Assembly: GCF_028657905.1 (NCBI RefSeq)
Contig: NZ_CP117781.1
Span: 2,480,001 to 2,544,000, forward strand
Length of the DNA stretch: 64,000 bases
Reading direction: 5' to 3'
Source: Burkholderia sp. FERM BP-3421
Lineage (GTDB): Bacteria; Pseudomonadota; Gammaproteobacteria; Burkholderiales; Burkholderiaceae
The notes beneath the pieces are model-generated. The model was not told the DNA's origin and ran no database searches. It saw only the letters and a program-made list of their open reading frames with translations. Below, one piece after another: positions 44,295 to 53,236 of the stretch (positions are counted from its first letter, which is position 1; each line of letters starts with the position of its first letter). The translations under genes were made by a program, and so were the position numbers.

Positions 44295-44846
44295 TCAGCG
44301 GCATCCCGGCGTGTCCGCACGAATGGCGCAGACATATCCCTGCAGCGCCCTCAGTTTGTCGATCTGTTCGTCGTCGTCGCCGGCGACCCCGAAAACGCGC
44401 TCCGCAACCGTTCGGTCGAGGTCAGCGTAGGCGGCGGTGTCATCGCCCATGCCGGCGGCGCCGGCAGCGCGACTGCCGGGCACGCCGTCGCGAGCGGTTG
44501 AGCAGGCCGAGACGGCGATGCGCAACCGCTCAGCGCCAGTATCGAGCCCAGCACGATAGTTCCGATTGTCGAGTTCATGGGTCATGCGTTCCTGCGTGAG
44601 TTGCGCATCGACGGTCGCGACTTGCTTCGCGGCGGCGTCTCGCGCTGTGACCGCGCGCTGCTCGTTGATCAGCGCGGCCTGATTGAGCGTATTCAGCTCG
44701 CTTGCGTGACGACGCGCGTCGTCGGCGCGCGCCGCCTGTTCCTGCGCCAGCCGGCGCGCGCCGCTCTGATGCGCGAGCCCCGCGCCGAGCGCCGCGCCGA
44801 GACAGGCGACAAGCAGGTAGCGCCAGATAGGCGCGAGAAGGTTCAT
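44295..44846 (-). CDS. i-spanin (Rz-like)
   Basis: A 183-residue inner-membrane protein with one N-terminal helix (about residues 8-24) and a long periplasmic coiled-coil region rich in Ala, Arg, Glu and Gln, as in phage Rz. With the outer-membrane Rz1 it fuses the two membranes at the end of lysis. An Rz1 gene is entirely embedded in another frame, the classical spanin layout, which confirms the call. It is the last gene of the cluster. Confidence 0.87.
   Translation of the reverse strand: MNLLAPIWRYLLVACLGAALGAGLAHQSGARRLAQEQAARADDARRHASELNTLNQAALINEQRAVTARDAAAKQVATVDAQLTQERMTHELDNRNYRAGLDTGAERLRIAVSACSTARDGVPGSRAAGAAGMGDDTAAYADLDRTVAERVFGVAGDDDEQIDKLRALQGYVCAIRADTPGCR
44351..44578 (-). 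CDS. o-spanin lipoprotein (Rz1-like), nested in Rz
   Basis: A 75-codon frame lying wholly inside the Rz gene in a different frame. It encodes a lipoprotein signal with lipobox LSGC near residues 16-19, then a short proline-rich mature part (PSRPAQPLAT, LPAPPAWAMTPPP), the hallmark of Rz1. It would sit in the outer membrane and pair with Rz. Confidence 0.85.
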   Translation of the reverse strand: MNSTIGTIVLGSILALSGCASPSRPAQPLATACPAVALPAPPAWAMTPPPTLTSTERLRSAFSGSPATTTNRSTN

Positions 44847-44970
44847 GGGGGAGCCAGGATGGTGAAGGAAGGGGGTGCGCGCACGCCGTCGATTTCGTGC
44901 GGCGCGCGTTCATTGCGCCGAGCCGGGCAATGGGTATCCGCTCGAATAGCGGCAGACAGCCAAGCGCCGG

Positions 44971-46401
44971 TCAGTGCGCGCGCCAGTTCGCCCCATTGCA
45001 ATAGGCCGGCACGGACATCGCGCCGCCGCCTGTCAACGTATTGTCGTAAGTGGGCGATGCCGCGTCGGAAACGGCATACACGAGCCCTCTCGACGCGCCG
45101 TTGCATGCGGGCAATGCCGCAACGGTCGTCACCGGCAGTCGAATCCCGCCGTTGGTCACGACCCGGCCCGATCCCTTCGGCGCCAACACGACGTCGACGT
45201 CGTTGGCCGCGCCATTCGCGGACAAGGTTGGCGCCGCGAATGCGCTGCTGCCGACAGCAAGCCACGATGTACCGCCCACGCCGAACACCTGAAACTCGAT
45301 ATTCGAGAATGCATGCGACGTGAAGCTCGCGGTGCTCGCGCCCTGGACGTCGAATGCGAGCCCCACCGACGCATCGGCGCCGCGCGCCGCGATCGAGGGA
45401 GAATAGCCGCGTGCACCGCCCTGCTGATACAGATAGTTGACGTTATTGCTGTTCTGGTCGATGCGAACGGCTTGATTCACCAAGGCCCCGCCCAGGCTCA
45501 ACGTACCGGGGCCGCCGATCGACGCATTCGGATACAAGCCGATCAAAGGGGCAATCGTTCCAGCCGGATTCTCACCGACCGAGAGGAACATCGGGCGATA
45601 ACGCCCCTGGCCGGCATAGAGCGTCTGCAGCCACGCGCCGTCAGGACGGAGCGTCAATGCCACGTTCTCCTCGTTCGCGCCCATCAGCCCTTGCAGGCGC
45701 AGCGTGGCCAGTTCGTCGTTGATGTTCGCGTACTGCTGCAGGGTCGCGTTCGTCAGCGTGCCTGCGTCGACGCCGAGCGTCAGGCTGACCGGGCTCCGGA
45801 AAGTCGCCGGATACGCGATTCCGTTGATGTAGACCATCCCCTTGTCGAAGACCGAGGTAAACGGCTGGCCGCCGACGTAGGTGACCGAGGTGCCGTTGAC
45901 GTTGACCGTGGACGTCGTCGACGTCGCGACGAAGTAGTAGGTCTCGTCCTCGGTCGCGGCAAAGGTCACCGGGCCGCCGGTCGCGGTCTGCACCGTCAGG
46001 TGGGATGGATCGAGAACCGACGCGACCTTGTAGCGCGTCCCGTCCAGATAGAAGTACGGCAAGCCGGCCCACGACGGATTGAATGCCGCGCCGTTTTGCA
46101 GCGTCACCTGGTTGGTTCCGCTTTGCGTGCGCGCAATGCCCTGCGCGCCGTGCGTGTAGATCTGCCATTCGGTCGGGTTGTCGGTGATCTGGCTTTGCAC
46201 GACGTTCCAGTTCGCGTGAAACTGGCTTTGCCAGTATGTGCCGGGCTGGTCGGGCCAGCCTTGCAGGGTGGTTTGCACGCTGGGGCCAGAGATGCTCGCG
46301 GTCGCGGACAGCGTGGAAACCGCGAGATTCTGGTCGGCGTGGGAAATTGGCGCTTGAGTCAGGGCGATGCTGAACAACGCGGCTATCAACCAATCTTTCA
46401 T
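44971..46401 (-). CDS. Secreted fibre-like protein in the lysis cassette
   Basis: A 476-residue protein with a Sec signal peptide (hydrophobic core about residues 5-18, cleavage near SHADQ). The mature part is rich in Thr, Ser, Gly and Asn, with beta-type segments. Its C-terminus (LPACNGASRGLVYAVSDA, then YCNGANWRAH) resembles tips of phage tail-fibre proteins. A signal peptide is unexpected for a virion protein, so it may be exported separately. It lies between endolysin and Rz genes on the same strand, with about 100 bp on each side. Function is unknown; an accessory (moron-like) gene is possible. Confidence 0.7.
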   Translation of the reverse strand: MKDWLIAALFSIALTQAPISHADQNLAVSTLSATASISGPSVQTTLQGWPDQPGTYWQSQFHANWNVVQSQITDNPTEWQIYTHGAQGIARTQSGTNQVTLQNGAAFNPSWAGLPYFYLDGTRYKVASVLDPSHLTVQTATGGPVTFAATEDETYYFVATSTTSTVNVNGTSVTYVGGQPFTSVFDKGMVYINGIAYPATFRSPVSLTLGVDAGTLTNATLQQYANINDELATLRLQGLMGANEENVALTLRPDGAWLQTLYAGQGRYRPMFLSVGENPAGTIAPLIGLYPNASIGGPGTLSLGGALVNQAVRIDQNSNNVNYLYQQGGARGYSPSIAARGADASVGLAFDVQGASTASFTSHAFSNIEFQVFGVGGTSWLAVGSSAFAAPTLSANGAANDVDVVLAPKGSGRVVTNGGIRLPVTTVAALPACNGASRGLVYAVSDAASPTYDNTLTGGGAMSVPAYCNGANWRAH

Positions 46402-46501
46402 TTGTAGGATTCCACATTTATATCATTTGAATGCACTGGCAATTTCACGATCTACTGCCGTCAACCCGACGACACTGCGAACACACGCGTCGCCGCTTCG
46501 C

Positions 46502-46999
46502 TCAAAGATCGCGCTCGCACAATGCGCGCTCGTCCGCGCGACGCCTCACCAGCCCGGGCAACACACGCCCGTTGGCCGTCACCCATTGCGGCTGACCGCT
46601 GTCGGATTGGTTCAATGCGCGGCAGGCCCCACGCCAGTCCCCTGTATTGAAACGCTTGGCCGACGTGCTCGCGCAATACGCCGATACGCCGACGTTGTAG
46701 GCGAAACTGACTGCAGCCGCGAGCTGATACGTGTGTCCTTTCAGGGCGGGCGTGCAACGCAACACCGGTTCGGCGTGCGCGATCAGTTGACGCTCGAGCG
46801 ACTCACGGCATTCGGCGTCGCTGTATCGTCGACCGACCACGACGTTCGTCGTGTCGCCCATGCATTTCGTGGGAATCCCGACCGGGTCGAGATAACCGAC
46901 CAGTCGAATGCCTTCGTGCTGTGGAACCGTGGAAAAAAGAAGGGCTGCAGTCGCAGCCCCCACTATGCTCACCAGTGTCTTGCTCGGCCTGTCAGCCAT
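46502..46999 (-). CDS. SAR endolysin, GH24 lysozyme
   Basis: A 165-residue muramidase that cuts peptidoglycan during lysis. The N-terminal hydrophobic stretch (about residues 8-25), weak and Ala/Gly-rich, fits a signal-anchor-release segment. The catalytic set Glu29, Asp38, Thr44 has the E-x8-D-x5-T spacing of T4/R21 lysozymes. RRYSDAECRESLERQL and the C-terminal helices match the family. The start overlaps the holin end by eight bases. Confidence 0.93.
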   Translation of the reverse strand: MADRPSKTLVSIVGAATAALLFSTVPQHEGIRLVGYLDPVGIPTKCMGDTTNVVVGRRYSDAECRESLERQLIAHAEPVLRCTPALKGHTYQLAAAVSFAYNVGVSAYCASTSAKRFNTGDWRGACRALNQSDSGQPQWVTANGRVLPGLVRRRADERALCERDL

Positions 47000-47174
47000 C
47001 GGCGAACTCCCGCTTTCCTTTATTCTTGATCAGGTAGCCCGCCTGCAGGCCGATATAACCCAGTGTCGCCAACGCGACATACCAGTTGATGTCGTGGCTC
47101 GTCAGCCACAGCCAGAAATTGCTGCCCACGGCAGGCGCAGCCTTAACGGCACTTGCAATGATTTCGCTCTTCAT
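46992..47174 (-). CDS. Holin
   Basis: A 60-residue protein with two candidate hydrophobic helices, one short (about residues 5-20, with WLWLT) and one clear (about residues 32-50). It has a charged tail KNKGKREFADG, as in small phage holins. A GAGGGC ribosome site precedes the ATG, and the gene overlaps the endolysin start. It would set the time of lysis, acting here with a SAR endolysin (pinholin-type action is possible). Identification rests on size, topology and position. Confidence 0.75.
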   Translation of the reverse strand: MKSEIIASAVKAAPAVGSNFWLWLTSHDINWYVALATLGYIGLQAGYLIKNKGKREFADG

Positions 47175-47194
47175 CGCGCCCTCGAAAAGAAACC

Positions 47195-47210
47195 GCCACC
47201 CGAAGGTGGC
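47195..47210 (-). terminator. Hairpin between fibre and lysis genes
   Basis: GCCACC and GGTGGC around a CGAA/TTCG tetraloop; on the minus strand GGTTTCTTTT follows. It lies only 20 bp before the holin ATG, so lysis genes would need readthrough or antitermination. Confidence 0.65.
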
Positions 47211-47464
47211 GAAGATGAACAATCGGTCATTCCTGTTCGACGTGAATCGGGCGGGAAGCACGGCCCGTCCGCCGCCGATAGCGGCGGCATGACGACCTTC
47301 ATCTCGATCTCCTACGCCCTTCCCTGCACAGCAAGATCCGCTTCGATCCCTTGGTCGTTCATGCACCGTCGGATATTCGTGCCGCTGCGTTTCAAGAAAA
47401 CACGCGCGCCGAGCGCTCGGAGCACACCCGGCATCGCCGAATCAACCAATCGGCACAGGTTCGG
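47211..47464. other. Gap between fibre-region and lysis genes
   Basis: 254 bp upstream of the holin hairpin. No supported gene; a holin-operon promoter could lie here but none is clear. Confidence 0.45.
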
Positions 47465-48034
47465 TCACTCCCACGTGATTCCAAGCACCGACGCGACGTC
47501 GGCGCGCTGCGCATCGACCTCGCTCATCAACGCAGCGAGTCTGGACTGGCAGGCATTGACCCAAATCGCGAAGCCGGCCATCACGCCTTGGGCCTGCGTC
47601 TGCGTATGCGCGACCAATGCCCATTTTCCAGCGGAATCCTCGCAGTAGAGCAAGCCGCCCATCGCGTATTGCGCCACGGCCGACTGATTCAGCTGGTCGG
47701 TCAGCGCACTCGGATAGGTGTGCACGCTGCCGAGCGCCGACGACGCGAATCCGGATGTGATCGCCGTCTGGCAGGCCGCGTAAAGCGCCGCGGTTTTCGC
47801 GCTGCGTGCTTCGGCGAGCGTCACGACGGGCGCGACGTAAGGATTGACCTTCACTTCGCCCGAGGCGATCGCCGCTTCCAGCATTGAGTAGGCATCGGGT
47901 GTTGCGACCGGATGAATGTGATACGGGAGGTTGTTGAAGGTGGTGACGTAGCCATCCGTCGCGGGCGACGCGGACGAGGCGGTAACGGTAGGGCCGAAGC
48001 CCAGTTGCGCGAACGTGATCGAATCCTGCTTCAT
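47465..48034 (-). CDS. Tail-fibre-associated protein, likely fibre chaperone
   Basis: A 189-residue protein downstream of the second fibre gene. The N-terminus FAQLGFGPTVTASSAS leads to a central helical region LAEARSAKTAALYAACQTAITSGF, the pattern of DUF4376/tail-fibre-assembly proteins. CEDSAGKWALVAHTQTQAQ follows in the C-terminal part. A role in folding or capping the fibre is inferred from position. The ATG at 48034 follows GGAGA; alternatives upstream overlap the fibre gene end. Confidence 0.7.
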   Translation of the reverse strand: MKQDSITFAQLGFGPTVTASSASPATDGYVTTFNNLPYHIHPVATPDAYSMLEAAIASGEVKVNPYVAPVVTLAEARSAKTAALYAACQTAITSGFASSALGSVHTYPSALTDQLNQSAVAQYAMGGLLYCEDSAGKWALVAHTQTQAQGVMAGFAIWVNACQSRLAALMSEVDAQRADVASVLGITWE

Positions 48035-48048
48035 AGTCGTGGTCTCCA

Positions 48049-49466
48049 TCATGCGATTCTCCAGCAAAAGCCAACGCTAGCGGACGCCGTGAAAGGCCCC
48101 GCCACATTCGAACCTCCCGCTGCGATCCCCGAGAAGCTGTAACCTGCATTCGAACACCAGTACGCCCACGCGCCGCCGCTGGGCAGCGTGAAATAGCAGT
48201 TCGCGCCACCGCCCGTCGTCATGATGTTCGTCCACTGGCCGACGCCTCCCAGGTTGCTTGGGCGGACACCTGATCCAATTCCGGCGGACCCGCCAATGCC
48301 GTTGTAGGAGAAACCGTCGCAACAGAGCATCGCCGTCGAGTTCGGCGGCAAGACGATCGACCGGGTGCTTCCGTATGAGGTATTGAAGTTACCCGCATTG
48401 AGCGTGAGGTTGCCGGGACTGGAGTTGTAGAAAGCAAGGCACATCCCGCCGTTGCCAACGGCACTCGGCAGCGTGATCGTGAATCCACCGGCGTTTCCGG
48501 TCGGCGGCTGAAACAGGTAGCCAAATTCACTGCTCGAAATCGTATAGTCGCCGGACACGGCCACGATGCCTCGATAGCTTCCCGCCTGACCGAACTGCAT
48601 CGCATGGCCAAGCTGGCGCGCCGCGCCGACAAAGATCGGCGCGGCATTCGGGCCCACGCCGAGCGCGGCAAGATCAGCTTCTTGCGAATAGAGCGATGGC
48701 TGATTTCCAAGTTCGACCTTCATGCGGCCAAACCCGACCGAACCCGCCACGCCCGATGGCGAGCCATTCACATATCGATGGACGAGGGCGCGAACGCATC
48801 CTGCGGGGGGTGATGCCGGTGGCGCTGAGGTATGTCCAACCCGAGCCCCCCGCCAACGTATCGGATGCGCAGATCGTGCCAAGCGACGCTCCCGACGCGC
48901 TCACGCCCTCGATGCGAAACTGAGCCGTACCGCCGCTCATCCCAGACGTATAGACCACGCTGGAAATCGTCACCGGGATACCCGCGCTCAGTGGAAATTG
49001 GACGGACGCGTCATCGACCGGAGAACCCGATAACGCCAACGCATTCGCAAAATATGTGTCGTTGTTCGGCGACGCCATTGCCGAAAAAAATATTCGACGT
49101 CCATCCGGCATTGCCAAACTCGGCGGAGCCGTTGAACAGCAGATTCGCCCCGTTTACGCCATTCAGCTTCTTCGCGCTGTTCACCCCAACCGCGTTCACC
49201 GCTGCCGGCACCGCTGTTTTCAGGTTCGCGAGCAACGTCTCCGTCGTACCGTCGTCGAGCGCATCGCGGCCGGAACAGTCAGCGATGAATTGCGCCAGTA
49301 CCGCCGTCATGATCGAGCTCTGTCGCCAAACCTTGTTCAGCTGCCTGGATTGAGCAAGCCCGGACTGGAATCCGGAAACGCGGGCAGGGAGTGCAGCATA
49401 CGTCGACTGATCGACCACGCTGGCTGACAGTCCTCCGCCAAAAACGAGAAATTCGTTGTTTTGCAT
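48049..49466 (-). pseudogene. Second tail fibre, two one-base insertions
   Basis: The N-terminal ~115 residues (NEFLVFGGG, NKVWRQSSIM, LAQFIADCSGRDA) closely match the first fibre gene. The frame breaks at seven A (49084-49090; T on the coding strand) and again at six G (48805-48810; C on the coding strand). Removing one base at each restores a continuous 471-residue protein ending at 48049. The middle part resumes the shared NxPSLYSQEA motif. The end is a distinct receptor-binding tip rich in Gly, Asn and Ser. It is a paralogue of the first fibre with a different tip. Whether it is dead, mis-sequenced or phase-variable is open. Confidence 0.75.
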
Positions 49467-49645
49467 AATTAAATTCACCTAGATTGATCCGGACGGGCCA
49501 CGGACACCGACCATGCAGATACAGATAGCCGGCTGCTATCGATCGCGACCGCATGGCGCCTACCCTTCCCGCGTATTTCGAATGCACTAAGAAGCCGAAC
49601 GGCCCACCTCACCCTCATATAGATCGGCATCCTCAACGAATTCCA
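49467..49645. other. Short gap between small protein and second fibre
   Basis: 179 bp. No gene seen. It separates the two fibre modules and is slightly AT-richer near 49470, so a local promoter for the second fibre is possible. Confidence 0.4.
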
Positions 49646-49834
49646 TCAGACTGATACCGGATCTGGAAGAATCATCGACCGTTCAGGATAGGCGGCGTAG
49701 AACGCGGCGTAGCGCTCATCTCGCGCCTCGATCGAGCCCTGATGCGGGAAAGTTTCGATCGGCTGCGGCGACGTGAAGAATGCGATGATCTCCCGTTCGT
49801 CAGCATCGCGAAACGCAACAAGCAAAGATCCCAT
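49646..49834 (-). CDS. Small conserved-looking tail-cluster protein
   Basis: A 62-residue protein, MGSLLVAFRDADEREIIAFF at its start, with no membrane segment. The ribosome site AAGGAGAGG is strong and well spaced. It begins 12 bp after the first fibre stop and may serve that fibre, for example as a chaperone. I do not recognise a family. Confidence 0.65.
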   Translation of the reverse strand: MGSLLVAFRDADEREIIAFFTSPQPIETFPHQGSIEARDERYAAFYAAYPERSMILPDPVSV

Positions 49835-49845
49835 TGATCCTCTCC

Positions 49846-51387
49846 TTAGAACGTATACCCCGTGCCGATATAGGTGAACCCCAATGAAGCAGGCGTTCCC
49901 AAGAACCGATACCAAAGGAAAATGGTTTGAGGCGTGAGGATCGGTACATTGACAAACTGTGCCGAGCTGCCGGTCGACGCCACGTTCGACGTCAAGCTCC
50001 CGCTGCCGATCGCATCCCCTGCCATGCTGATGTTGAATACGCCCGCGCTGTCGTTCCCCGCTGTCGCGTATCCCCGGAATGTCTTTGCGTTCCTCGGGCA
50101 CAGTCCGGAGCAATCGACGGCGTGCCACTGCGGCCCGCCGTCCACCGCCACGCCCAGGATTCCCACGGGAGGCACCCAGACAGCGCGATCCAGTTGCCGG
50201 AACGGGAGAAATTGCCCATTTGCATTGGTCCGCACTACGCTGACCAGCGAGGATGCGGTATAGCCCGGCGGCAGGTTGACGCCCGAGTAGACCTCAGGCG
50301 CCAACGTCCGGGTTACGTCCGTGGCCAACAAGGCCTGCCGTGCGTTCGCCGGGTTATAGATCGCGTAGAGCGCGACATAGCCCGATGCCGGCGCGCTGCC
50401 CATATCCATCCCGCCCAGCCCTGTCGTGGCAAGATTGATCGTCTGATTGAAGTTCGCGAGCTTGTAGCCGAAGCCGCCGAGGGCAGTCCCGACGACGATT
50501 TCATCGGCCGTCATGGCTGCGGACACACTCGGCGAAACGACGGACATCGTCAGATTCCGAACCGACCCGACGACCGGCATCGGGGCCGCGGCAATACTCG
50601 CCTCCTGCGAGTAGAGCGATGGGGTGTTGCCACGCTCGATCTTGATTCGGCGGAAACCAAGCCCGAACGGCCGCACGTTGGGGGAAGTGTCGACGCCCCG
50701 GCGTACGACGACTTGAGCCGTCCCCGTCGGCGTAACGCCGCTTACGTTCGCGAAGGTCCATGACGAACCATTCGATACCGTCGCAGGTCCGGCGAAAACG
50801 CCGAGCGATGCGCCGCCCGACGTGAACGCTTCAAGCATCACATAGGCGCGACCTGCACTCACGCCCCCCGTGGTCATCTCGCCTGAAACCGTCATCGGGA
50901 CGCCGGCACCGCACATAACGACTGCAGACACGTCCTCGGTCGCCACGGAGACTGCTGCCGTGTTCAGGAAAATCGTCCCTCCACCTTTCGCATCGGCGAC
51001 GGAAGGGAAATTGCTGCTGCCCCATCCCACGTTGCCGAACTCCCCCGACCCGTTGAAGAGCAGGTTCGCCGCATTCGCGCCGTTGATCTTCTGCGATGAA
51101 TTCACGCCGGCGTCATTCACCGCCGCCGGAACGGCTTGCTTCAGGTTCGCAAGCAGCGCCTGCGTCGTGCCGTCGTCGCGCGCATCCTTGCCGGTGCAGT
51201 CCGCAATGAATTGAGCCAGCACCGCCGCCATGATCGAACTCTGCCGCCACACCTTGTTCGCCTGCGCCGATTTCGCGATCCCGATCGAGAACCCGCCCGC
51301 GCGCGCATCCATCGCGGAATAGCTCGCCTGATCGATCACATTGGCCGCGCCATTCCCGCCGAACACGAGAAAATCATTGTTTGCCAT
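49846..51387 (-). CDS. First tail fibre
   Basis: A 513-residue intact fibre. The N-terminal baseplate-binding module (about residues 1-120) is shared with the second fibre. A central beta-rich part contains SSWTFANVSGVTPTGTAQVV and GNTPSLYSQEASIAA. The C-terminal half (from about residue 290) is different and should bind the target-cell surface. The ATG at 51387 follows AGGAAGAC. It lies nine bases after the DUF2612 gene at the end of the baseplate block, the usual place for fibres. Confidence 0.85.
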   Translation of the reverse strand: MANNDFLVFGGNGAANVIDQASYSAMDARAGGFSIGIAKSAQANKVWRQSSIMAAVLAQFIADCTGKDARDDGTTQALLANLKQAVPAAVNDAGVNSSQKINGANAANLLFNGSGEFGNVGWGSSNFPSVADAKGGGTIFLNTAAVSVATEDVSAVVMCGAGVPMTVSGEMTTGGVSAGRAYVMLEAFTSGGASLGVFAGPATVSNGSSWTFANVSGVTPTGTAQVVVRRGVDTSPNVRPFGLGFRRIKIERGNTPSLYSQEASIAAAPMPVVGSVRNLTMSVVSPSVSAAMTADEIVVGTALGGFGYKLANFNQTINLATTGLGGMDMGSAPASGYVALYAIYNPANARQALLATDVTRTLAPEVYSGVNLPPGYTASSLVSVVRTNANGQFLPFRQLDRAVWVPPVGILGVAVDGGPQWHAVDCSGLCPRNAKTFRGYATAGNDSAGVFNISMAGDAIGSGSLTSNVASTGSSAQFVNVPILTPQTIFLWYRFLGTPASLGFTYIGTGYTF

Positions 51388-51395
51388 TTGTCTTC

Positions 51396-52058
51396 CTATG
51401 CAGGAACGCCCCATGCTCCGCGATCGAGCCCGGCGACGTATTGGTTATCCATGTCGAGCCCGAAGAGGGGCTCCCCGTCTGCTGTGGTGACGAGTGTGAA
51501 GTTGACGCGCACGCCTTCCGGCTTCAACGGGATGTATCCGCCCGCCAGCAACGCCAGGAACACCGCCGACGGCACCCTCCCCGAAATGCCGATCGTCATC
51601 GACATATCCTGGTTGTCCTCGAAAAACGCATGCGTATCCGGGCCGAAGATGCTGTTCAGAATGGCCGCGCTCGACGCCAGCGTCCCGTCCCAATGATTCG
51701 CACCGATCTTCGCGCGGATCACGAGCCGGTACGTGTCGTCGTCGAGCATCACCAGGCCCATGTCCGGGTCGTAAGGCCCTTTCCAGATCCCCTGGTCATA
51801 GCCGATGCCCGAGAGGTCGAACGAAAAGTAGACGTTCGCGAGCTGCGCATTGATGCGTCTCGACACCCCCACCCACATCCCGATCGCATCGAGCTGCACG
51901 CCTTTCGCCACATCGAGATCGAATTTCTCCGGCATCGACCCGATGGCATTCAGCTGCTCCACGAGCGGCCCCACGAGCGCGCCCACGGTCGACGAGAAGC
52001 GCGGCCGCTCCCGGTGCTCGGAGGTGATCAGGCCGATGTACTCCTCGAGTTCGGCCAT
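51396..52058 (-). CDS. DUF2612 baseplate protein
   Basis: A 220-residue protein of the DUF2612 family, encoded in contractile phages between the baseplate J-like protein and the fibres, comparable in place to gpI. Features include VGALVGPLVEQLNAIGSMPEKFDLD near residue 25, QLDAIGMWVGVSRRI near residue 55 and a C-terminal GGYIPLKPEGVRVNF. The start overlaps the baseplate J stop by one base in an ATGA. Confidence 0.85.
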   Translation of the reverse strand: MAELEEYIGLITSEHRERPRFSSTVGALVGPLVEQLNAIGSMPEKFDLDVAKGVQLDAIGMWVGVSRRINAQLANVYFSFDLSGIGYDQGIWKGPYDPDMGLVMLDDDTYRLVIRAKIGANHWDGTLASSAAILNSIFGPDTHAFFEDNQDMSMTIGISGRVPSAVFLALLAGGYIPLKPEGVRVNFTLVTTADGEPLFGLDMDNQYVAGLDRGAWGVPA

Positions 52059-53236
52059 CAGATCACCACCGTGACGTCGTCCGGCGAACAGGCCGCCGCT
52101 TCGTTGAACAGCAGCGGAACATCGGGCGCGCCGCTCCCGCGCGGTCCGGACAACGCGAGACCCGCGAGCTTGAAGGTCCGCCCGCCGCCCACGCCGTTGG
52201 CCGCCGTCAGCGCATCGCCCCACTCGACGCTGCCCGACAGCCCCCCGCCGATCGGCAGCGCGTTGACGTAGTCCGCCACCGCCTGCCGGATCTGCTGCCC
52301 GGTCTGCGTCGTATATCCCGCCAGCGCCTTCAGATTGACGGTGGCCACGATGCGCGCCGCGGCGGGCCGGAAGAACTGGATCGTGATCGGACGGTCGTAG
52401 ACGTCCTTGACGACCACCGCCGTCTGGCCGAAGGTGCCCGCTCCCGGCGTCTTCTTCGAGGCGATGGCCTGCGCGACCAGCTGCGCGTCGCCGCCCTCGA
52501 CCACCAGCGACACGGCATGCGGCGGAATGCCGTTCTTGTCCGTGTCGCTCGTATCGTTCTCGTAGGCGACATAGCGCGTCACGCCAACCACGTTCGCGAC
52601 CGCGCCGATGATCCCGTCGAGCACGGTCATCGACGGCAGCGCGGTCGAGATGGTCTGCCGCAGCCGCAGCGCCGCATCCGACTCGACCGGCGCGCCGACG
52701 GCCGCATCCGCCGGATTGATCACGCTCTGCCAGCCGCGCATCGGCGTCGCGATCTGCGCCACCGTGCCGGCCCGCGCCGCCACCGCGCCGATCCGCGCGC
52801 AGGTCGCGGTCACGGTGATTTCGCCGCTCGGCGGAATCACGACACTCGCGGGCAACTGCCACTTCTCGCCGTTCTCGTCCCGGGCCGTGCCGTTCGTGAT
52901 GGTCGCGCCCGCCTGTCCGACGAGCCGCAGGTCGACGCTCGAGTACGACGCGAGCTTGCGCGCGATGCCGTTGATCTTCACGTTGCTCGACAACGCGGCG
53001 CCCTGCGCCGTGGCCGGGCTGAAGGCGTTGTAGATCGCGATCGCGGTCGCGTTGACGTCGCTCATCGCCTTCGCGAACACCGCGAGCAGCTGGCCGTCCT
53101 GGCTGTCGGGTTCGAGGTAGGCGTCGACGCCGTAGATCGCGCGGAACTTGTCCTGAAGGTACGCCAACACATCGGCATAGGCCGGCGCCGTGATGCCGTT
53201 CGCGTCGATCGTGGGTGCAAGGGTGGAAAGCGTCAC
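52058..53236 (-). CDS. Baseplate J-like wedge protein
   Basis: A 392-residue protein of the baseplate J/gp47 family, a wedge component. It opens with PAYADVLAYLQDKFRAIYG, the typical N-terminal helix, and has a DSQDGQLLAVFAKAMSD segment near residue 45. A central domain contains VTRYVAYEN and HAVSLVVEGGD. The GTG start at 53236 overlaps the preceding stop as GTGA, showing coupling. Length is normal. Confidence 0.9.
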   Translation of the reverse strand: MTLSTLAPTIDANGITAPAYADVLAYLQDKFRAIYGVDAYLEPDSQDGQLLAVFAKAMSDVNATAIAIYNAFSPATAQGAALSSNVKINGIARKLASYSSVDLRLVGQAGATITNGTARDENGEKWQLPASVVIPPSGEITVTATCARIGAVAARAGTVAQIATPMRGWQSVINPADAAVGAPVESDAALRLRQTISTALPSMTVLDGIIGAVANVVGVTRYVAYENDTSDTDKNGIPPHAVSLVVEGGDAQLVAQAIASKKTPGAGTFGQTAVVVKDVYDRPITIQFFRPAAARIVATVNLKALAGYTTQTGQQIRQAVADYVNALPIGGGLSGSVEWGDALTAANGVGGGRTFKLAGLALSGPRGSGAPDVPLLFNEAAACSPDDVTVVI

